From: Amblyornis subalaris
Taxonomy: Eukaryota; Chordata; Aves; Passeriformes; Ptilonorhynchidae
Length of the DNA: 64,000 nucleotides
Assembly: GCA_018881555.1 (NCBI GenBank)
Contig: JACAXG010000063.1
Location: 4,737,930-4,801,929, forward strand
Direction of reading: 5' to 3'
Shown one piece after another: positions 38,362 through 51,470 of the stretch. The notes beneath the pieces were generated by a model. That model was given only the letters and a program-made list of their open reading frames with translations, was not told the origin of the DNA and did not search any database. The first letter of the stretch is position 1. Each line of letters opens with the position of its first letter. A program made the translations under genes and the position numbers.

Positions 38362-40694
38362 GGTACTGCCCAATAATGCACATGATTATCATCAGCTGAG
38401 AGAGATGTGAGGAGCAGGCCTTGTTTGTACCGTCGCAAAGGAAATAGTGGACAACTTTGACAACAGATAAAGAGAGTGTTTTTTGAAATAGACAGCTCAC
38501 TGTTTTATGAAATACTGTTGTATGACACAAGATTAAGTTCCCCAATCTTTTTAGTAAAAGAATTGCTTGGATGTCTAATCTTCTTTTGTGTCTGCTTTCC
38601 TGTTTGCNTGCATGTCTTCCAGTGGAGAAAGGTGTGATATTTCAAATCAAGTCAGCTGCTTTCTGATTCTCTCGCTTCCATTTATCAACTGTCTTCATTT
38701 TTTTGGTAGAAAATAGAGGTATTTTTACTATAGCATTATCATCATTTCAAAAAAACAGTGAGTAATTGAAAAAGTTACCTGAATGGGAGTGAAGGTTAGG
38801 ATATAGGCACCTACAGAGACACCCCACCACATATTTATTTCCTGAATCCTAAATTTCCTCCTGTTCTGGGAGAGTTAAGGAAACAGTTGTATCATTTGTG
38901 TCTGGTTTATGCTGTGGCATGTAGCTGAGGTTGGGATTGGTGGCNGAGTAAATGTTTGGGAAGCAAATTTCTTTCTGAATTCTGTAGTACCCTTTGAGTT
39001 GGGAGAAAGCAATGTCAGTGGCCCAAAAGTTGATGTATTCAGTGTAATGACTGGCTCCCTGATTGCAACTTCATGTTTGAGATGCAAATTCCAAATTTCA
39101 GTAGCCTAGCTAATGCCTGTGTTCTGTAAGGCTCTAAGTTTGAAAGGGACCAAGTGGCAGTATTGAGTAATTATTTCCGGGTTTCGGCAGAGGGATTGAC
39201 AACCTGGTTATATTTTGGGTTGTATTTAAGATTAGGTCTTGTTAGGCTAAAAGTGCATTATCCAGGTTAGTTGTTGTTTGCCATAAAGTCCCATTAGATT
39301 TTGGAAAGAGATAGTTCCTAAGAATCCAGGACTCAGATTTTGAAATAGCATTATTAGTTAACAGGGTGGTGGCTTTTTTGTTTCTGTTTTCTGTAGGGAG
39401 CAGTTCTCTACGGATCTTCTAAGTAAATTGTAGAGTTGTGATTGGGATAAGACTTTGAGAAATTAAATCTGAAGAGCTTGTTTTATTTTTTTGTTTTCAA
39501 GGTTCCTAGGAAGAGGATTGGTGTCCAAAGGTGTCTCTTTTTTATGTAGNGCCTGATCACTGGTAGCTGCTGTTAGGTTATGGTCATGTTTCTTTTCAGA
39601 GCTTGGGACTCTAAAATCTCTGTTCTACTGCTGGGTCAGCTAAGTCACATGCTGATGTTGGTCAAGGCAGATTTTTTCCCTTCCTTTATTATGGGGATTG
39701 TTGTGNAAAAGATTATAACGTTAGGACCAGGACAAGCATTAGAATTCAAGTTTGTGGAAGAGGTTTTGAAAACACAAAGGTAGTGATAGATCCAGGCATG
39801 AATTAATAAGGCTGATATTTATCACTGGTTTGGATTGAGAGTGGTGCCTAGACATCTGATTATGATTAGAGTCATGCCTATGGTTACATTTATGTATAAG
39901 AAATAGAAAGCTTTGAGAGAGGAGACTTTAAGTCTTGAGGCTTTAATTCTTGAGAGTAATACCAGTATTGATACTTAATGTGCATTTTCTCTTCAGTGTT
40001 GAGATTTGTCCTTTTCAATTCCTGAATTGAATTCCTTCCTTGTCAATTACTGAATTTAGAGTTAGGTTTGGATTTGGAAGTATTGTAGAGATGAGCTGAT
40101 GATTTTGATTTTATCCACTNCCTGGCTTCAGTCTCTGGCTTGTCCACTCTTCTTATGTGCTAGTGCAGTTCTAGACTTCTTTTTTAAGCACATGCATTTG
40201 TTTTCCTCAAAAGAGGCCCCTGTGCACAGCTGACAGAAGTTCTCAGTTAATCAGAGATGGTTGCAAACCACATCTCTTCACTGCCTCCGTCTGACAGTTG
40301 TCTCCTGTTCTCTTGAGCCAAGCTCACACCACTGAACACCTCTGTACATGTCCATGGTTATGCAGTCCACATCTTTGTCCTCACACTCTAAACAGACCTT
40401 CCAGCTATCCTTGCTCATTGATTTAGCACCTCACTTTCAGGAAACTCTGTCTCAGNGTTGCCCGGGTTTTGCACAGGGTTTTGTCCTGACCACGGCCAAG
40501 TACTTTGCAGTCCGTTCGTTGCTGTGCATGGGTTACCCCAGAATAACCAGAGGAGCTGGTGCATAACAATTGCCCAGAAGTCTCCAGTTGTCAGCTGAAA
40601 GCAGTTTTTTGAATTATTTCCAGAAATCAGAAGACTCTCCTGAGTGACTCTGAAAAGCTGCTTAATACCTCACCTATCCTGCTCAGTAGGATAC

Positions 40695-40855
40695 ATTCAG
40701 GTTCTGTATATAGAGTGTACCAGAGACTTAATATTCTTAAAACATGTATCATTCAGGTTCTGTATATAGTGTGTACCAGAGACTTCATATTCTTAAAACA
40801 TGTATCATTCAGCTTCTGTATATAGTGTGTACCAGAGACTTAATATTTTAAAACT
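40695..40855 (+). repeat. 56-bp tandem repeat, about 2.9 copies
   Basis: Units start at 40695, 40751 and 40807, exactly 56 bases apart. Each begins ATTCAGGTTCTGTATATAG (with single changes) and contains GTGTACCAGAGACTT and ATTCTTAAAACATGTATC. Copies differ at only a few bases, so the duplication is recent. The third copy fades after about 40855. It lies 276 bases upstream of exon F. Confidence 0.9.
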
Positions 40856-41130
40856 TATATTAAAAAGTTATTCCTATCTCTGAAGGCTTTTTGAAATACA
40901 CCCTGCCTGAAACTTTGTTCAACATTATTGAAACCAGTGGTGTTAGATTGTCTGCAAGGAAGAATTTAATCCGGGTGCTTTCTCTTCAAAATCTTCACTG
41001 CAATTTTAATTTTGCATATTTCCTTGCTCAACTACATAGGATTTCTTTTTTCAAAGAAAAGAAAGTAATCACACCATCTTTTTCCTCATGTAAAACTTGC
41101 TTGATTTCTTTTTCTTTCTGTTTATTTTAG

Positions 41131-41226
41131 CTGCAGAATTCCCTGAAAAGTGATTTGTGCCTTGATCAAGGGCCGGACACAGAGAATATCCCAATCATGT
41201 ATATCTGCCATGGAATGACACCACAG
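41131..41226 (+). CDS. GALNT18: GALNT18 exon F (linker and first lectin repeat)
   Basis: This is a 96-base exon, 32 codons, phase 0 at both ends. The acceptor follows a long pyrimidine tract ending TTTATTTTAG at 41130 and the donor is GTTAGT at 41227. It encodes LQNSLKSDLCLDQGPDTENI and PIMYICHGMTPQ. The CLD at 41158-41166 starts the alpha repeat of the ricin B-type lectin domain that in GALNTs binds GalNAc on partly glycosylated substrates. The CHG at 41206-41214 contains the partner cysteine of that repeat. The MYICHGMTPQ ending is characteristic of GALNT18 as I recall it. The remaining ~100 residues (rest of the lectin domain and stop codon) are encoded downstream of the window. Confidence 0.94.
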
Positions 41227-43293
41227 GTTAGTTTGTCTAATGATCTCTGATTTTGCTGCTGCTCTTAGCAGATTGTGTAGCAGGAACCATCTTGTACCTG
41301 TCATTATTTTCCTGCAACAATCCCTCGGTAAGATGTTTAGTAGCTCTTTTATAGAAAGACAGAACATTATTTCTGCTGTAAAATGAGAATCACTGGTATA
41401 TTAATGCTGTGACAAGAAAGTTGATTTATTCATTTTGAAAGGATTTAAGGAATATGAGAGTCAGCACCGACCCAGATTTGCTGATAAAAGCTTGCATTTC
41501 TGATCCTTGACTGTGCATGTCATATGAACGAAGCAATGCACCTTAAAACATTTTGCATACACACACAGGTATACTCACAGTTTATTCACGTGTTATCTGA
41601 AGCAGCATCTTTATTTTACTTTATATACTTGCCGTGTCATTTCCACAAATCTGAAATCTACAGCCGCTTCCGTCACACCGTACAGTTGTGTCAAATTCCA
41701 AACCCTGTTCTTGTGAAAATCCCTCTTCTAAAGCTTCTTTTTTTCTTTCTCTGCTGTTGTCCTGTTACTCTAGTATGTGCCAAAGACTCAAATTACCAAA
41801 ACTTTTCCATTTTCTTACACAACATCTAGATTTATTAACTTGGGAGACAAGAGGGTTAAGACATGTGCCTCTCCAGCTAAGTGCATGGGCATAAGTGAAA
41901 GTGTTTCTAGGCAAGTCTTGGCAGGAAAAATAATGTTACATGACCTAGAACATGCTTGTCAAAGCAGATGTGCCAATTATTTAACTTTCAAAGTAACATN
42001 TATAAAAATGACATAAAAGAAATGGATATACTTGTGGGAGTGATTGGAAAAAATGAAAAATCCCTCCAGTTTGAATAATCTTTTTATCTGACTACCTTTT
42101 ATATTTCCTTTCTTGAAAGGACCCTATTATGCTCCATCCTATGAAGTTACGGAATGCAGTTTTTACCCAGGAATTGTCAGTTACCCGATTTGACTAGACA
42201 GCAAATTAACCATAGTATCTCAGAAATAAGAAGAGAAACAGGGTAGTCTTGTCCCCAGTGCCTGTACCTCACAGTGAGCTGGAAACATGAGTTTGGTGAG
42301 CTGCAGATGTGGTTCTGTGNTTCCCTGCCAAGCTGCACGTGCTGTTACCCTGTTCTGCGCTGGCTACCTTTGCTGAGGACCTTTGATATTGATCACCCGT
42401 GGCATCGTGCTTGAGCAAATTATGAATGATGAAGCCAGAAATATCTGAAAATCCCATCCATCAGACTCACTCACCGCATGGGCTGTGCCTTATTTGTCAC
42501 ATAATTGTGTGTGAATCACTGTTTGCCTGCAGGAGGTTTTCAAGACAGTCCTCAGTGTTTGTGAAGGAACTGTTCAATTCACCCCAAGCCAGGGCCATTA
42601 TTCCTCATCCTCTGGGAGGGCACCATAACTCTCGTGGCACATCATCTGTGGGAACAGCACACTGCAGGCATGGTTGTAAATTCCAATTAGAAATTTTAAT
42701 TATAGTTGAGAGACAAACAACAATAACAAAAGTCACTTCAATTAGCGCAGTTCAGTATTCACCAGATAAAGAACTACCTTTGAATGTCAGCCCAAGTTCT
42801 GTACAAATGAGATAGCAGCAAATAAATGACAGAGGNAAAAGAGGCAAGGGAAACTTTTCTTGGCAAGATTCTGCTGCTTCATAATTAAAATGTTGTGTCT
42901 CCTTCCCATTACAATGTATTTAACTTTGTAACTAATGTTAAAAACAACATCCAAAAAGGCCCACATGTGGGTAAGATCCCAGGAACGAGTGAGAACTTTT
43001 TCAAAAGAGAATTAGACTTTCTCTGTGTTAGGGATTATGGTATTAACAGGGAAAGAACTAACAAACACCTTTCAGCATACTTCTATGAGATTTCCATTGC
43101 ACATGTTGCAGCTCTTGCTTAAGCACAGATGCAGCCCAGCCATTTACTTTTTCTCTAGCATGTTGGAAATATTTGTGTAAATATTCCTTTTAATCTTAGT
43201 GACCTTGCCAGTAACCACAAAAGATACCAGTGAGATGTTAATTTTATTCTAGTAGTGGTGAAATGCTATATAAGGCGGATATTTTGCCCACCT

Positions 43294-43354
43294 GGCAGTC
43301 CTTACCAAAATAGATTAGTGCCCTGATTGAGGACTGCCTGAATCAGGGCACTAA
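43294..43354. repeat. Two crossing inverted repeats (pseudoknot topology)
   Basis: TTAGTGCCCTGATT at 43315-43328 has an exact 14-bp reverse complement at 43341-43354 with a 12-nt loop. GGCAGTCCT at 43294-43302 has an exact 9-bp reverse complement AGGACTGCC at 43330-43338, lying inside that loop. The two stems therefore cross, which is the arrangement of an H-type pseudoknot in RNA. Confidence 0.7.
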
Positions 43355-46300
43355 GGAGTGTCTGGGTNATGCTGTTCTTAGCTCGGGTGCAAAGTTTTTC
43401 TGTTGTAGCTATTCCATTTGCAGTTTTATTGCTGCCACCATGGAGGACTTGGCACACTTGCATCTAGATGGGCAGTAATATATCTGACTGCCAGGAACCA
43501 CTCCCTCATACACAGTTTAAGTCACTGTTTTTAATTAGTACTATAGCCCCTCTTCTGAATGGGATAACTTCCTTTTTCCCCTCCCACTAATTGCTTTCAA
43601 ATGTTTTTGGATTTTCATCTTTTTGCATGGGAAATGACTTAGATGAGGTGTTTGAGATCAAGGAACAGTTTTAGAATCACAGGTACAGTTACTGTTTCCT
43701 TTTAATATGCTTTATATAGGAAAGAAATCATNGAAGTCAACAGAAAGGGAACTGCATACCTGACATTAAAATTCCATGCTCTGTTTTTTGCAGACAGTAT
43801 CAAAAACATCATGTGTAGCTTCATAATTAAAAGCAGTAGAAAATGGCAAGGAAATATCCTCAAATATTGCAATGAAATGATCAGAAATAATTTTCCCTGT
43901 GGTGTTTCAGTTTCATTTTAAATAGGATCAGAATTAGTGATGGTAGGACTTCTGNGATTGAGATTTCCCAACCTTTTAGCAATCCACTCTGTGTCTACCA
44001 TAACTAACATTCATAGCTCATTCCTGCAAGTGTCTNGGAGTGCTTTAGAACCGTGTTTATTTTGTAGTTCTGTTCTACAGATAGAAAAAAATTGATGCAA
44101 ATCTTGTGTGTGGTTAAATAGTTAGATGGAATGGAAAACCGAAACATGATCTGTCCATTTCCATAGTCCTTTGATACTACTAATGTGAAAGAATTCTTTA
44201 CAGCAGGGCATTTGGCTTGGCCTGAGAAACAAGGCACTTGAAAAACTGGAATCTGTGATTAGGTATGTTTTCTGCCCTCCCTCCATCTTCAGAGAGTGCT
44301 TTCCNGGATAGCTGTATTTTGTCCTGGTCCCCCAGAAACTGGACACTTCAGGAGTTAGGATACCATTCNCTGAGTAGAGCACCTTGAATGTTCNACCAGT
44401 GAAAAAGCCAAAATGGGTGATGATCCTGCAATGCATTCACATGAATTTAAGGGAAGAGTTGTTATTCCTTTATCTTCAGTAAGAATGATTTCATTACAAA
44501 ATGCTGCCCAGGTAATTAGAGATTCTGTTGAGAGCTTCCTTGCCTAAATGGTTGCATCTGAATAGCATGGCTGTCTAAGTAGCTCATCCTCCCCCAGTTC
44601 TGTTGCTAAAGGGTATGGCTCCCTAAGCATCACATNTTTCCATTCCTGCCTTTAGTCACTCTCTGCCCAAACCAGCACTGTCATTACTGCTCCATCTGTA
44701 CAGCAACATGCAGTGTGTTGGCATTACTCCCCAGACNCAGCAGGAACATCACTATCACACCTGAGCATCTGCTCCTGCTTGTCCAGCCACCACGGGTACC
44801 AGGCAGCTGTTGGATGTGCTCAAACCAAGGCCATCAGGTGGTTTTGGTACCTTTGGTGTGCTGGTGGTCAGCTGTTTGTAGGGGCTTTTAGTGTAGCTGT
44901 TAGCCTGTCATATCAAGCCTCTCCTGCTGTGCAGCTGCTTAGCACAGCTGAACAAACCTGGCTTCTGCAGCCATTGAAACAGAGTTAACAGCAGGAGTTA
45001 AACCGGGTTTCTACTACACTGTTTAGTGGTGGGAGAAATCATGTTGCTTTAATCACGAAAGAACAGCTCAGAGGCAAAGCACAACAGCTCCCCATCAGTG
45101 TGGTGATAAAGGGAATCAGAAAAACTGGGAGATGAGGTGGACTGGCAGTAAGGGAGACAGTGAGAGGAGATAAATGTGAAGGCAGAAGAACAGTAGTGAC
45201 AAAACTGTACATAAAACGTAAAGTTCCTGTGAGGCTCTGGGGGTTTTGCTGCGTTTTTTTTAAAGTGGTTTGTGCAAAATGAGATAAAGGTACTGTTTTA
45301 ATTCCTGAACTTTTTGAAGTAAAGCAACAATGCAGTCATACATTTAGGCCTTAAAAGATCTATTTCCAGCTGTGCCTCTGTTTTGCATGGAAAAGATAGT
45401 TGCTTGTAGTTGCANTAAGTACGTGCCCTGCGCCTGACTGTTTTCCTTTCCTAATTCTGGGATCTGCCTGAGCCTGGATGTTTGTTGTTGTTTAGGACTG
45501 CTGTTTAACCAGGCCTGTAATCTTAAAGGCAGGCTGATGACAGCATATCACTTTCATTAAAACTGCTCCTGAGTGATAGTTGAGAAGATTCTTTTATGAG
45601 AGTGAAACACCACATTATTAGAGACTTTATTATATAATAAATAAGTACCATCAATCAATGAAATGATATTTTAAGTACAGATTTACCTTGAAAAGTGCNT
45701 GTGACTGAGGGGATAATGGGCAGTTCTGTTCCTTTGTTCGATAGCTTCTGGCTCATATAATTCTCAATTTATAAGCAGTTAAACCCCAAAGCTCATCCAG
45801 GGATGTGAGAGTCAATACAAGCCAGTTAGATTTTGAGGGATTCAAGTTGAAGACCAGGGTCAGAAGACTAAATGGGGAGAATCACTAGAAAAGAAATGCA
45901 GGTGAGAAGGGACACCCATTTGTATCATTTCATATTCTTGCAAGAGATTGCAGAACCGACACCGGTGACTGCAGCCCTGCCTGGTATGAATTATTGCATC
46001 TCCACTGAAGGCAGTGGAAGGAAATTGTGCCAACACATAAAGCTGTGCCAGTTCACACTGTGCGAGACTCTGACCTGAAGGCATAATGCATTCTAAGCAC
46101 AGAGTGTGGAGTCCTGGAAGCGGTCACAGAAACTCCCAGAAACTTCTGAACTTCTAAAAACTCTTTGCATGATTCGTGAACGCGTCTTTTAAAATGTTTT
46201 TCATGTATAGTTTTATAAAAGCTATGTTTTCTTCAGTCAAACCTTTTAACATGGTGATTGTTCATACACAGATATTTTTCATATATTTCAGAGAAGGTCT

Positions 46301-47113
46301 TCTGTTATTTAGAAGTTTGTTCTAAAGTGTTTGTAAAACACATAAGCATTTCAAACTGAGACTCTGTGCAAGAAAATTGTGTAACAGAAGGCCCCGCCTG
46401 TAGCAGCTGCTGATGCAAGCACCTCTCNGTGGTTGTCAGGGAATAAGGAAGAACACAACAAAATCTGCAGGTGGATCAATGACTGACCCTTCAGAGCTGA
46501 AAAATCACTGCCCTGAAGATGAAGTGTCTACACTAAACATTTTCAGACAGCCTTTTTTAAGCAGTAAAAGGGACCAGAGCAGCTGTTTAACAGCTCTCAG
46601 TTACATGAAAACTCAGGGCAGGTATTGACTTTTGTCTTGGAGGTAAATGTTGAACATGTTCAGCACCTGTGTACAAGGCAGCCTGATCCGACCATTTCTT
46701 TCTGACACATTGGGCTGAACTTGGCAATTACCTGCTTTAGGATGATAATTTCATGTGTGCAGATACACAGAGGGCTGTACAGAACCTCAGCTGTACGAAA
46801 CATGCAGTTACATCTTGGTCCAGGTACTTTGCAGTCACACCGTGGGTACAGCGAGTGGTCACTGCTCTCTTTGTCCAGCCNAAGTGAGTCTGGCATTATT
46901 CCTGTGGGGAGAGGCAGCTTGGCTGCTCAGCCTCATTCCCCGTGCTCCTCTTCTTCCAGGGGCTGCATCTTGCAGCNCTGCCTGGCTCATTGTTTTCCTT
47001 TGCCTTTTTCATGAGGTCTGGTGGAATGATCTAAGCACTGGGCCTAACACTAACTAATCATGCACATGGATGATTTCTGGGAACAAGGATATTTTTCCAT
47101 AATAAATAGCTGC

Positions 47114-47137
47114 TTTTTTTATTTTTTTTTTTTTTTT
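47114..47137 (+). repeat. Poly-T tract
   Basis: Seven T, one A and sixteen T in a row. It is a low-complexity tract in an AT-rich stretch. No retrotransposed body is visible on either side. Confidence 0.8.
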
Positions 47138-47835
47138 ATCTAGCTTGCTCAGTTCAGTAGAGGACCAAGTAATAGGAGATAATTTAGAGAGTCAGTGAAA
47201 TGGCCTAGCAAGGATGGTTATAAGCATTAATAAATCATAATTTTTATTTTAAACATATTCTGTAAATTGCTATGGCAATTAATGTCTTATATAAGGCATT
47301 CCTGCTGAGTAGTTTATTAAGGCTATTTATATTTCTGCTAATTTCTTTTGGTGCACAAATCCTGATTTTGATCATAGTAAAGTTAATAGGAATTGTGACC
47401 TTGTTTGCAAGGGAAGCAAAATCTGGTGTTAGTTTTCTGCAATCCTTTTCAGAGTTGTTTTTCTGTGTATATCTGAGAAGGTAAATCCAGCAACACTTTT
47501 TCAAAGCTGCAGCCTCTTTAGAATATATGACAGGTATATCAGGGAGCTACAGAGGTGTTTCAAAGACTTTCAAAACCGACCAGTCCTTATTGGCCTAGCA
47601 CAGGCAGTACAACGCTTTCTTCTTTGGGTTGTGTTGTGGATGGAGACATTTTGCATTGTATATTACTTCCTTTTTCTTAATCTTTTTGCCTAAGTTTGAT
47701 TCTGGCTAAATTCTCATTATTTACTTCAGTGCAAAGTTTCAGAGGGAGAATCTGTTAATCTGACTTCTGGTTTTGGAGCAGATTTTGCACTGAGCCATTT
47801 GCCACGAGTGAATTATTTCTGTACTTACTGTGGCT

Positions 47836-47892
47836 GTGTTAGGTTTGCAGTTGGACTGGATGATCTTAAAAGTCTTTTCCAACCTAAATCAG
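47836..47892 (+). mobile_element. CR1 LINE 3' tail fragment
   Basis: GTTGGACTGGATGATCTTAA, AAGTCTTTTCCAACCTAAAT matches the last ~50 bases of CR1 before its terminal octamers. Confidence 0.8.
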
Positions 47893-50800
47893 AGAGNTTT
47901 TCTTTGCAGGTGGAGGTCAGTGGTGTTGAATTTTTAGCTTGTGGGTGTGGATCTGGTGCTGGGCCCGCTGTCAGAGCACAGACTGATGAGGGATTTGCGC
48001 NCTCTATTCTTTGACTGAACACAGGTCTTTATAACAATAGGACAGAGACTAACCTGTCTCTTCATTTTGTGGAAGTATCAGACATAATGAATGTCATTCT
48101 CTGTTCAGAGGGTAAAAGGCACTGGAACTCAAAAGAATTAGCACAAGAGGTCTTTCTTCAGGTTTCAGACCTAGGATAGGTCTTTTGTATGTTACACTTC
48201 ACTGGTGAAAAACAAAAGCAAAGGGAAAAGCTGTAGAACTGAATTGTTCTGGATGAGAGGGAACATCTTTTACATCCCTCAATTTGGAAATAATGGAATG
48301 GTTATTTCTGCTTATTTATTTTTGTGTTTGAAACCATGTAATGTGAAAACATTGTGTATACCTGTGAGAACTGAAAGAACTGATCACTTGGAATTGAAAC
48401 TCCAACCATGGTGAAATGAGAAAGTTGAAAAATAATTTTTTTTTTCCTAAGAGTAACATTGATTTTCTCATTTGGAAGCATACAGGATTTTTGTAGTCTT
48501 GGAGAAATGGATTCGTTTTGAAGAAATTTTATCTTTGTTTCAATAGGATGGGCTAGAATGAAAAAAACTTTAAAATGTCTTATATGCTTCTGAAATCTAT
48601 AGTCTTCCCTAGTGTATAGGATTACTGCTGAAGGCGAGCATGAATAATGAAAAAGGAAAATACTACTATAAGCTGCAACTAGTGATCTGGCTGAAGTACT
48701 AATCTTGACATTCAGGTTCCAGGACCTGAGCTGAAGTTAAAAAGCAAGAATTCAAAAAGTAGTTCAATTCTTTTGAGTGCTGTGAGGTAGGATATTAAGA
48801 ACTTGAACTGAAAACTTATAGCCAAGAAGGCTCTAAGAGAAGAAAAAGCTAAGCATTTTTCTGATTGAGAAATGGCTGCTGCTCTAAGCAGGTAGATGGA
48901 GCAGAAGAGGTAAGGGTAACCTGGCCAGTGCTACGGAAGACACGTGTTTGAAAAAGCAGATAAAACCCCTAACCACAAAATATAACAGGAATGAAAGCAG
49001 TTGTCTGCAATATGCTGTATCTGTTCACTCATCCATTCTTCTAAATAAAAGGGAAACGCTCATCTCAGAGAATGGACAAGAGCTCTTTTATGATAGCAGT
49101 ACTATTTAATATTTTACAGCAGAGGTAGTGGTGCAATTCTACATATATTAGAAGATGAGCTGAAAAGATAGAGAAGCATAAGTTAACCTTCAATGGGAGG
49201 AAAGATTGCAACTGCTGATCAGAAGTAATGTCAGAAGGGTACTCAGAAAATGCTATCAAAGACATTCAGTTCCTCAGCTTTTGCCTAGTAAAGCAGGATT
49301 TCCATAGAGATAATAGAAACTTCAACTGGCAAAAAATCTGATGTAATTTACCTAGACTTAATAAACTCAGCTTTCATCACATTACTGCAGAAAAGAATAA
49401 TGCATACTGTCAGCAAAAAACAGTAGTAAGGGAGCTTGTGGAGCGCTCAGAGCAGCACCCCAAGGCCACAAAGGCTGCTCGTGTGGAGAGTCAGTGGGAT
49501 GAATCAATTAATCAATTAGCACCTCTGCTCTCCCCTGTGGGACCACAGGGCTGACAGACCAGGGGCTTTCTCGGTTTGCAGTTGTTTTGGGGTGGGTTTT
49601 TCTTTGTTGCTTTTAAGAAAAACCGGTTGGTTGATATTGCTGTACGTTACAGAAGGTTCTTCACAGATTTTGTTTTTAATAATTTATGAAGTATTTCCAC
49701 TTTGTGTTTTGTGGGTTGGGTTATCATTACCTTGCATGCTTTCTGTATTGCTTCAGGTGTTGCATTTGCCTCTCAGCCTTTGNGTTATTCTCTTCATCTT
49801 GAATTCTGTTGCCTTTCTGTGTGACTAAATCCATCATTATGATTTTTTCTGGTTATCTTGTCCACAGTGGATATGTTTGTTATTAATATGGGAATAGAGG
49901 GACATATATCTGCTGTTTCTNTAGTTTGACTAGGAACAATTTCTTCAGCATTTTGTTAAATAGGTGAGGCTGATGCAGGAAGAAGGCAAGTGGAATATCA
50001 AACTAGTTGCTTTTCAGGCTATGTAATGCCTTCTTTTGATGGCTTTTTGAATTTTATAAGATTCAAATCATGATTACTGGGCTTCTCATGGTCACTGTAA
50101 GAGCTTTCTTCCCTAGTTTACATTTTGAAGGCAATTTGCCCAGAATATCTGTAGCAAAAAAAAACCTGCAATGAAAATGTAACTGAAACAAACTGTTGAG
50201 AGCAACTGCAGTGCCTAAGAATTTAAAATTATCAGAGCATTTCAAGCTCTCATGTACTGTTTTAATTTAGAAGAGATTAGAGTTGTTAGCCTGAATATTA
50301 TACAATAGTTCAGAACAGTTCTCATCTAGGAAATAAAAATGCACATACATTTCCAGGCTTTTTTTTTTTTCCTCTTGTGTTATGTTATAGTAAGTGATTT
50401 TTTTGTATGGCTAGTTTTGGTCAAAATTATTTCAGCAGGTTAAAATATCAAAACATTTGAAAATGTGAAGGTGAAATATTGCTGGGCTTCTAGGTGATAA
50501 GCCTGGCACTAGATTTGGGCTTGGATTGGGAGGTGTGGGGTGGTGCTGAAGGGCTTTGGAGCCCACACCCCCAAAACCACTCTGGTTGTGGTGGTTTTGA
50601 AGCTGCTGCTGCTTTCTGCAGTAGTTGGTTATGCCCTGATCTTACAGCCCAAAGCTGCCCCCCAGAGATCTCACTCAGCCACTTTGCAAATGAGCACTAC
50701 CTGTATGAGGTGATGTAGTACAAGCGAAAAAGAAGGGCAGGGCTTTCCTTTGCTAGCTTGCAAATGGTTCTATTCCATGCTTTAGGAGAAATAGAGCAGC

Positions 50801-51239
50801 TGTGTCGGGTACCTGCAGCCTAGTCTCATCATCTTATCCTATGTGAGCATTTCAAACTTTGTAAGTGCATTAATTTGAAATAGATCAGAGTTTACTATTA
50901 TGTAGCTGTTACTAGAGTTATCCATATTTTAAAGATGTCTCTCCTCATTGCAAATTGGCAGTTCAATCAGCAGTTTTTAAAACCAATTGTCGCTTACAAT
51001 CTAAATTCAGCGTAAAACTAACAGTTATTGGAGCCCATGTACAGCACTTGGAGATTGATGATGTAGTAATTGTGGGATGGTTGTCAATTTAAGCATTCTT
51101 TTGATTGATATTACACTGTCTCTTGTTACTGCATCAGACGTAGAAGTTCTGAAGGTCAGATTTTTGTTTCTCAAATTCTTAAGAGTATGTGATTAACTAT
51201 TAGAGAAGGTAGTTAATACAGGAGATGGAAAATTCACTT

Positions 51240-51470
51240 TATAGTTTCTTTAGTTTTATTGATAATTTTATTATGTCATTCCATTAATTGAAGTCATCCG
51301 CTGGCTCATTTAGAATTCATGGACCAAGTTCAGTCCCCATGAAAGCATATTTAACTCCCTCTGTAATTACATGAGCCATATTACTTCCACAGCATTCATT
51401 CAAATTCTGATCAGCAATTCAGCCTCAGCTTAGTTTCTCCCTGGTATTGTTCAGCACTTGCAGAGTGTGG
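51240..51470. promoter_or_regulatory. Candidate conserved non-coding element
   Basis: This is an AT-rich, non-repetitive stretch with several ATTA cores (for example in CATTCCATTAATTGAAGTCA) and a balanced composition that looks like vertebrate conserved intronic elements. There is no direct proof: the call rests on appearance alone. Confidence 0.15.

Larger units (their letters stand above)
36348..41130 (+). other. Intron E-F (4,783 bp)
   Basis: GT-AG intron in phase 0 with a strong pyrimidine tract before exon F. It contains two CR1 copies (36.7 and 38.0 kb) and a 56-bp tandem repeat 280 bases before exon F. A stretch near 37.0-37.15 kb faintly recalls old amniote repeats but is not convincing. 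No other exon is visible. Confidence 0.85.

Noticed and set aside
38036..38545. Longest open frame in the window (169 codons, minus strand)
   Set aside because: More than half of it is antisense to a CR1 copy at 37980-38361, it contains an ambiguous base, and it has no recognisable domain.
17754..41226. Assignment of the exons to GALNT17 (WBSCR17) or GALNT9
   Set aside because: The exon A and exon F sequences fit GALNT18 better from memory, while GALNT17 and GALNT9 differ in the segment after the DxH motif and in the CHG region. A database search would settle it.
46651..46662. TGAACATGTTCA palindrome, containing one p53-type decamer half-site
   Set aside because: A single half-site is expected by chance every few kilobases, and no second half-site is nearby.
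46659..46680. TTCAGCACC resembling the left half of an RE1/NRSF site
   Set aside because: The right half does not match the consensus, so a functional RE1 is not supported.
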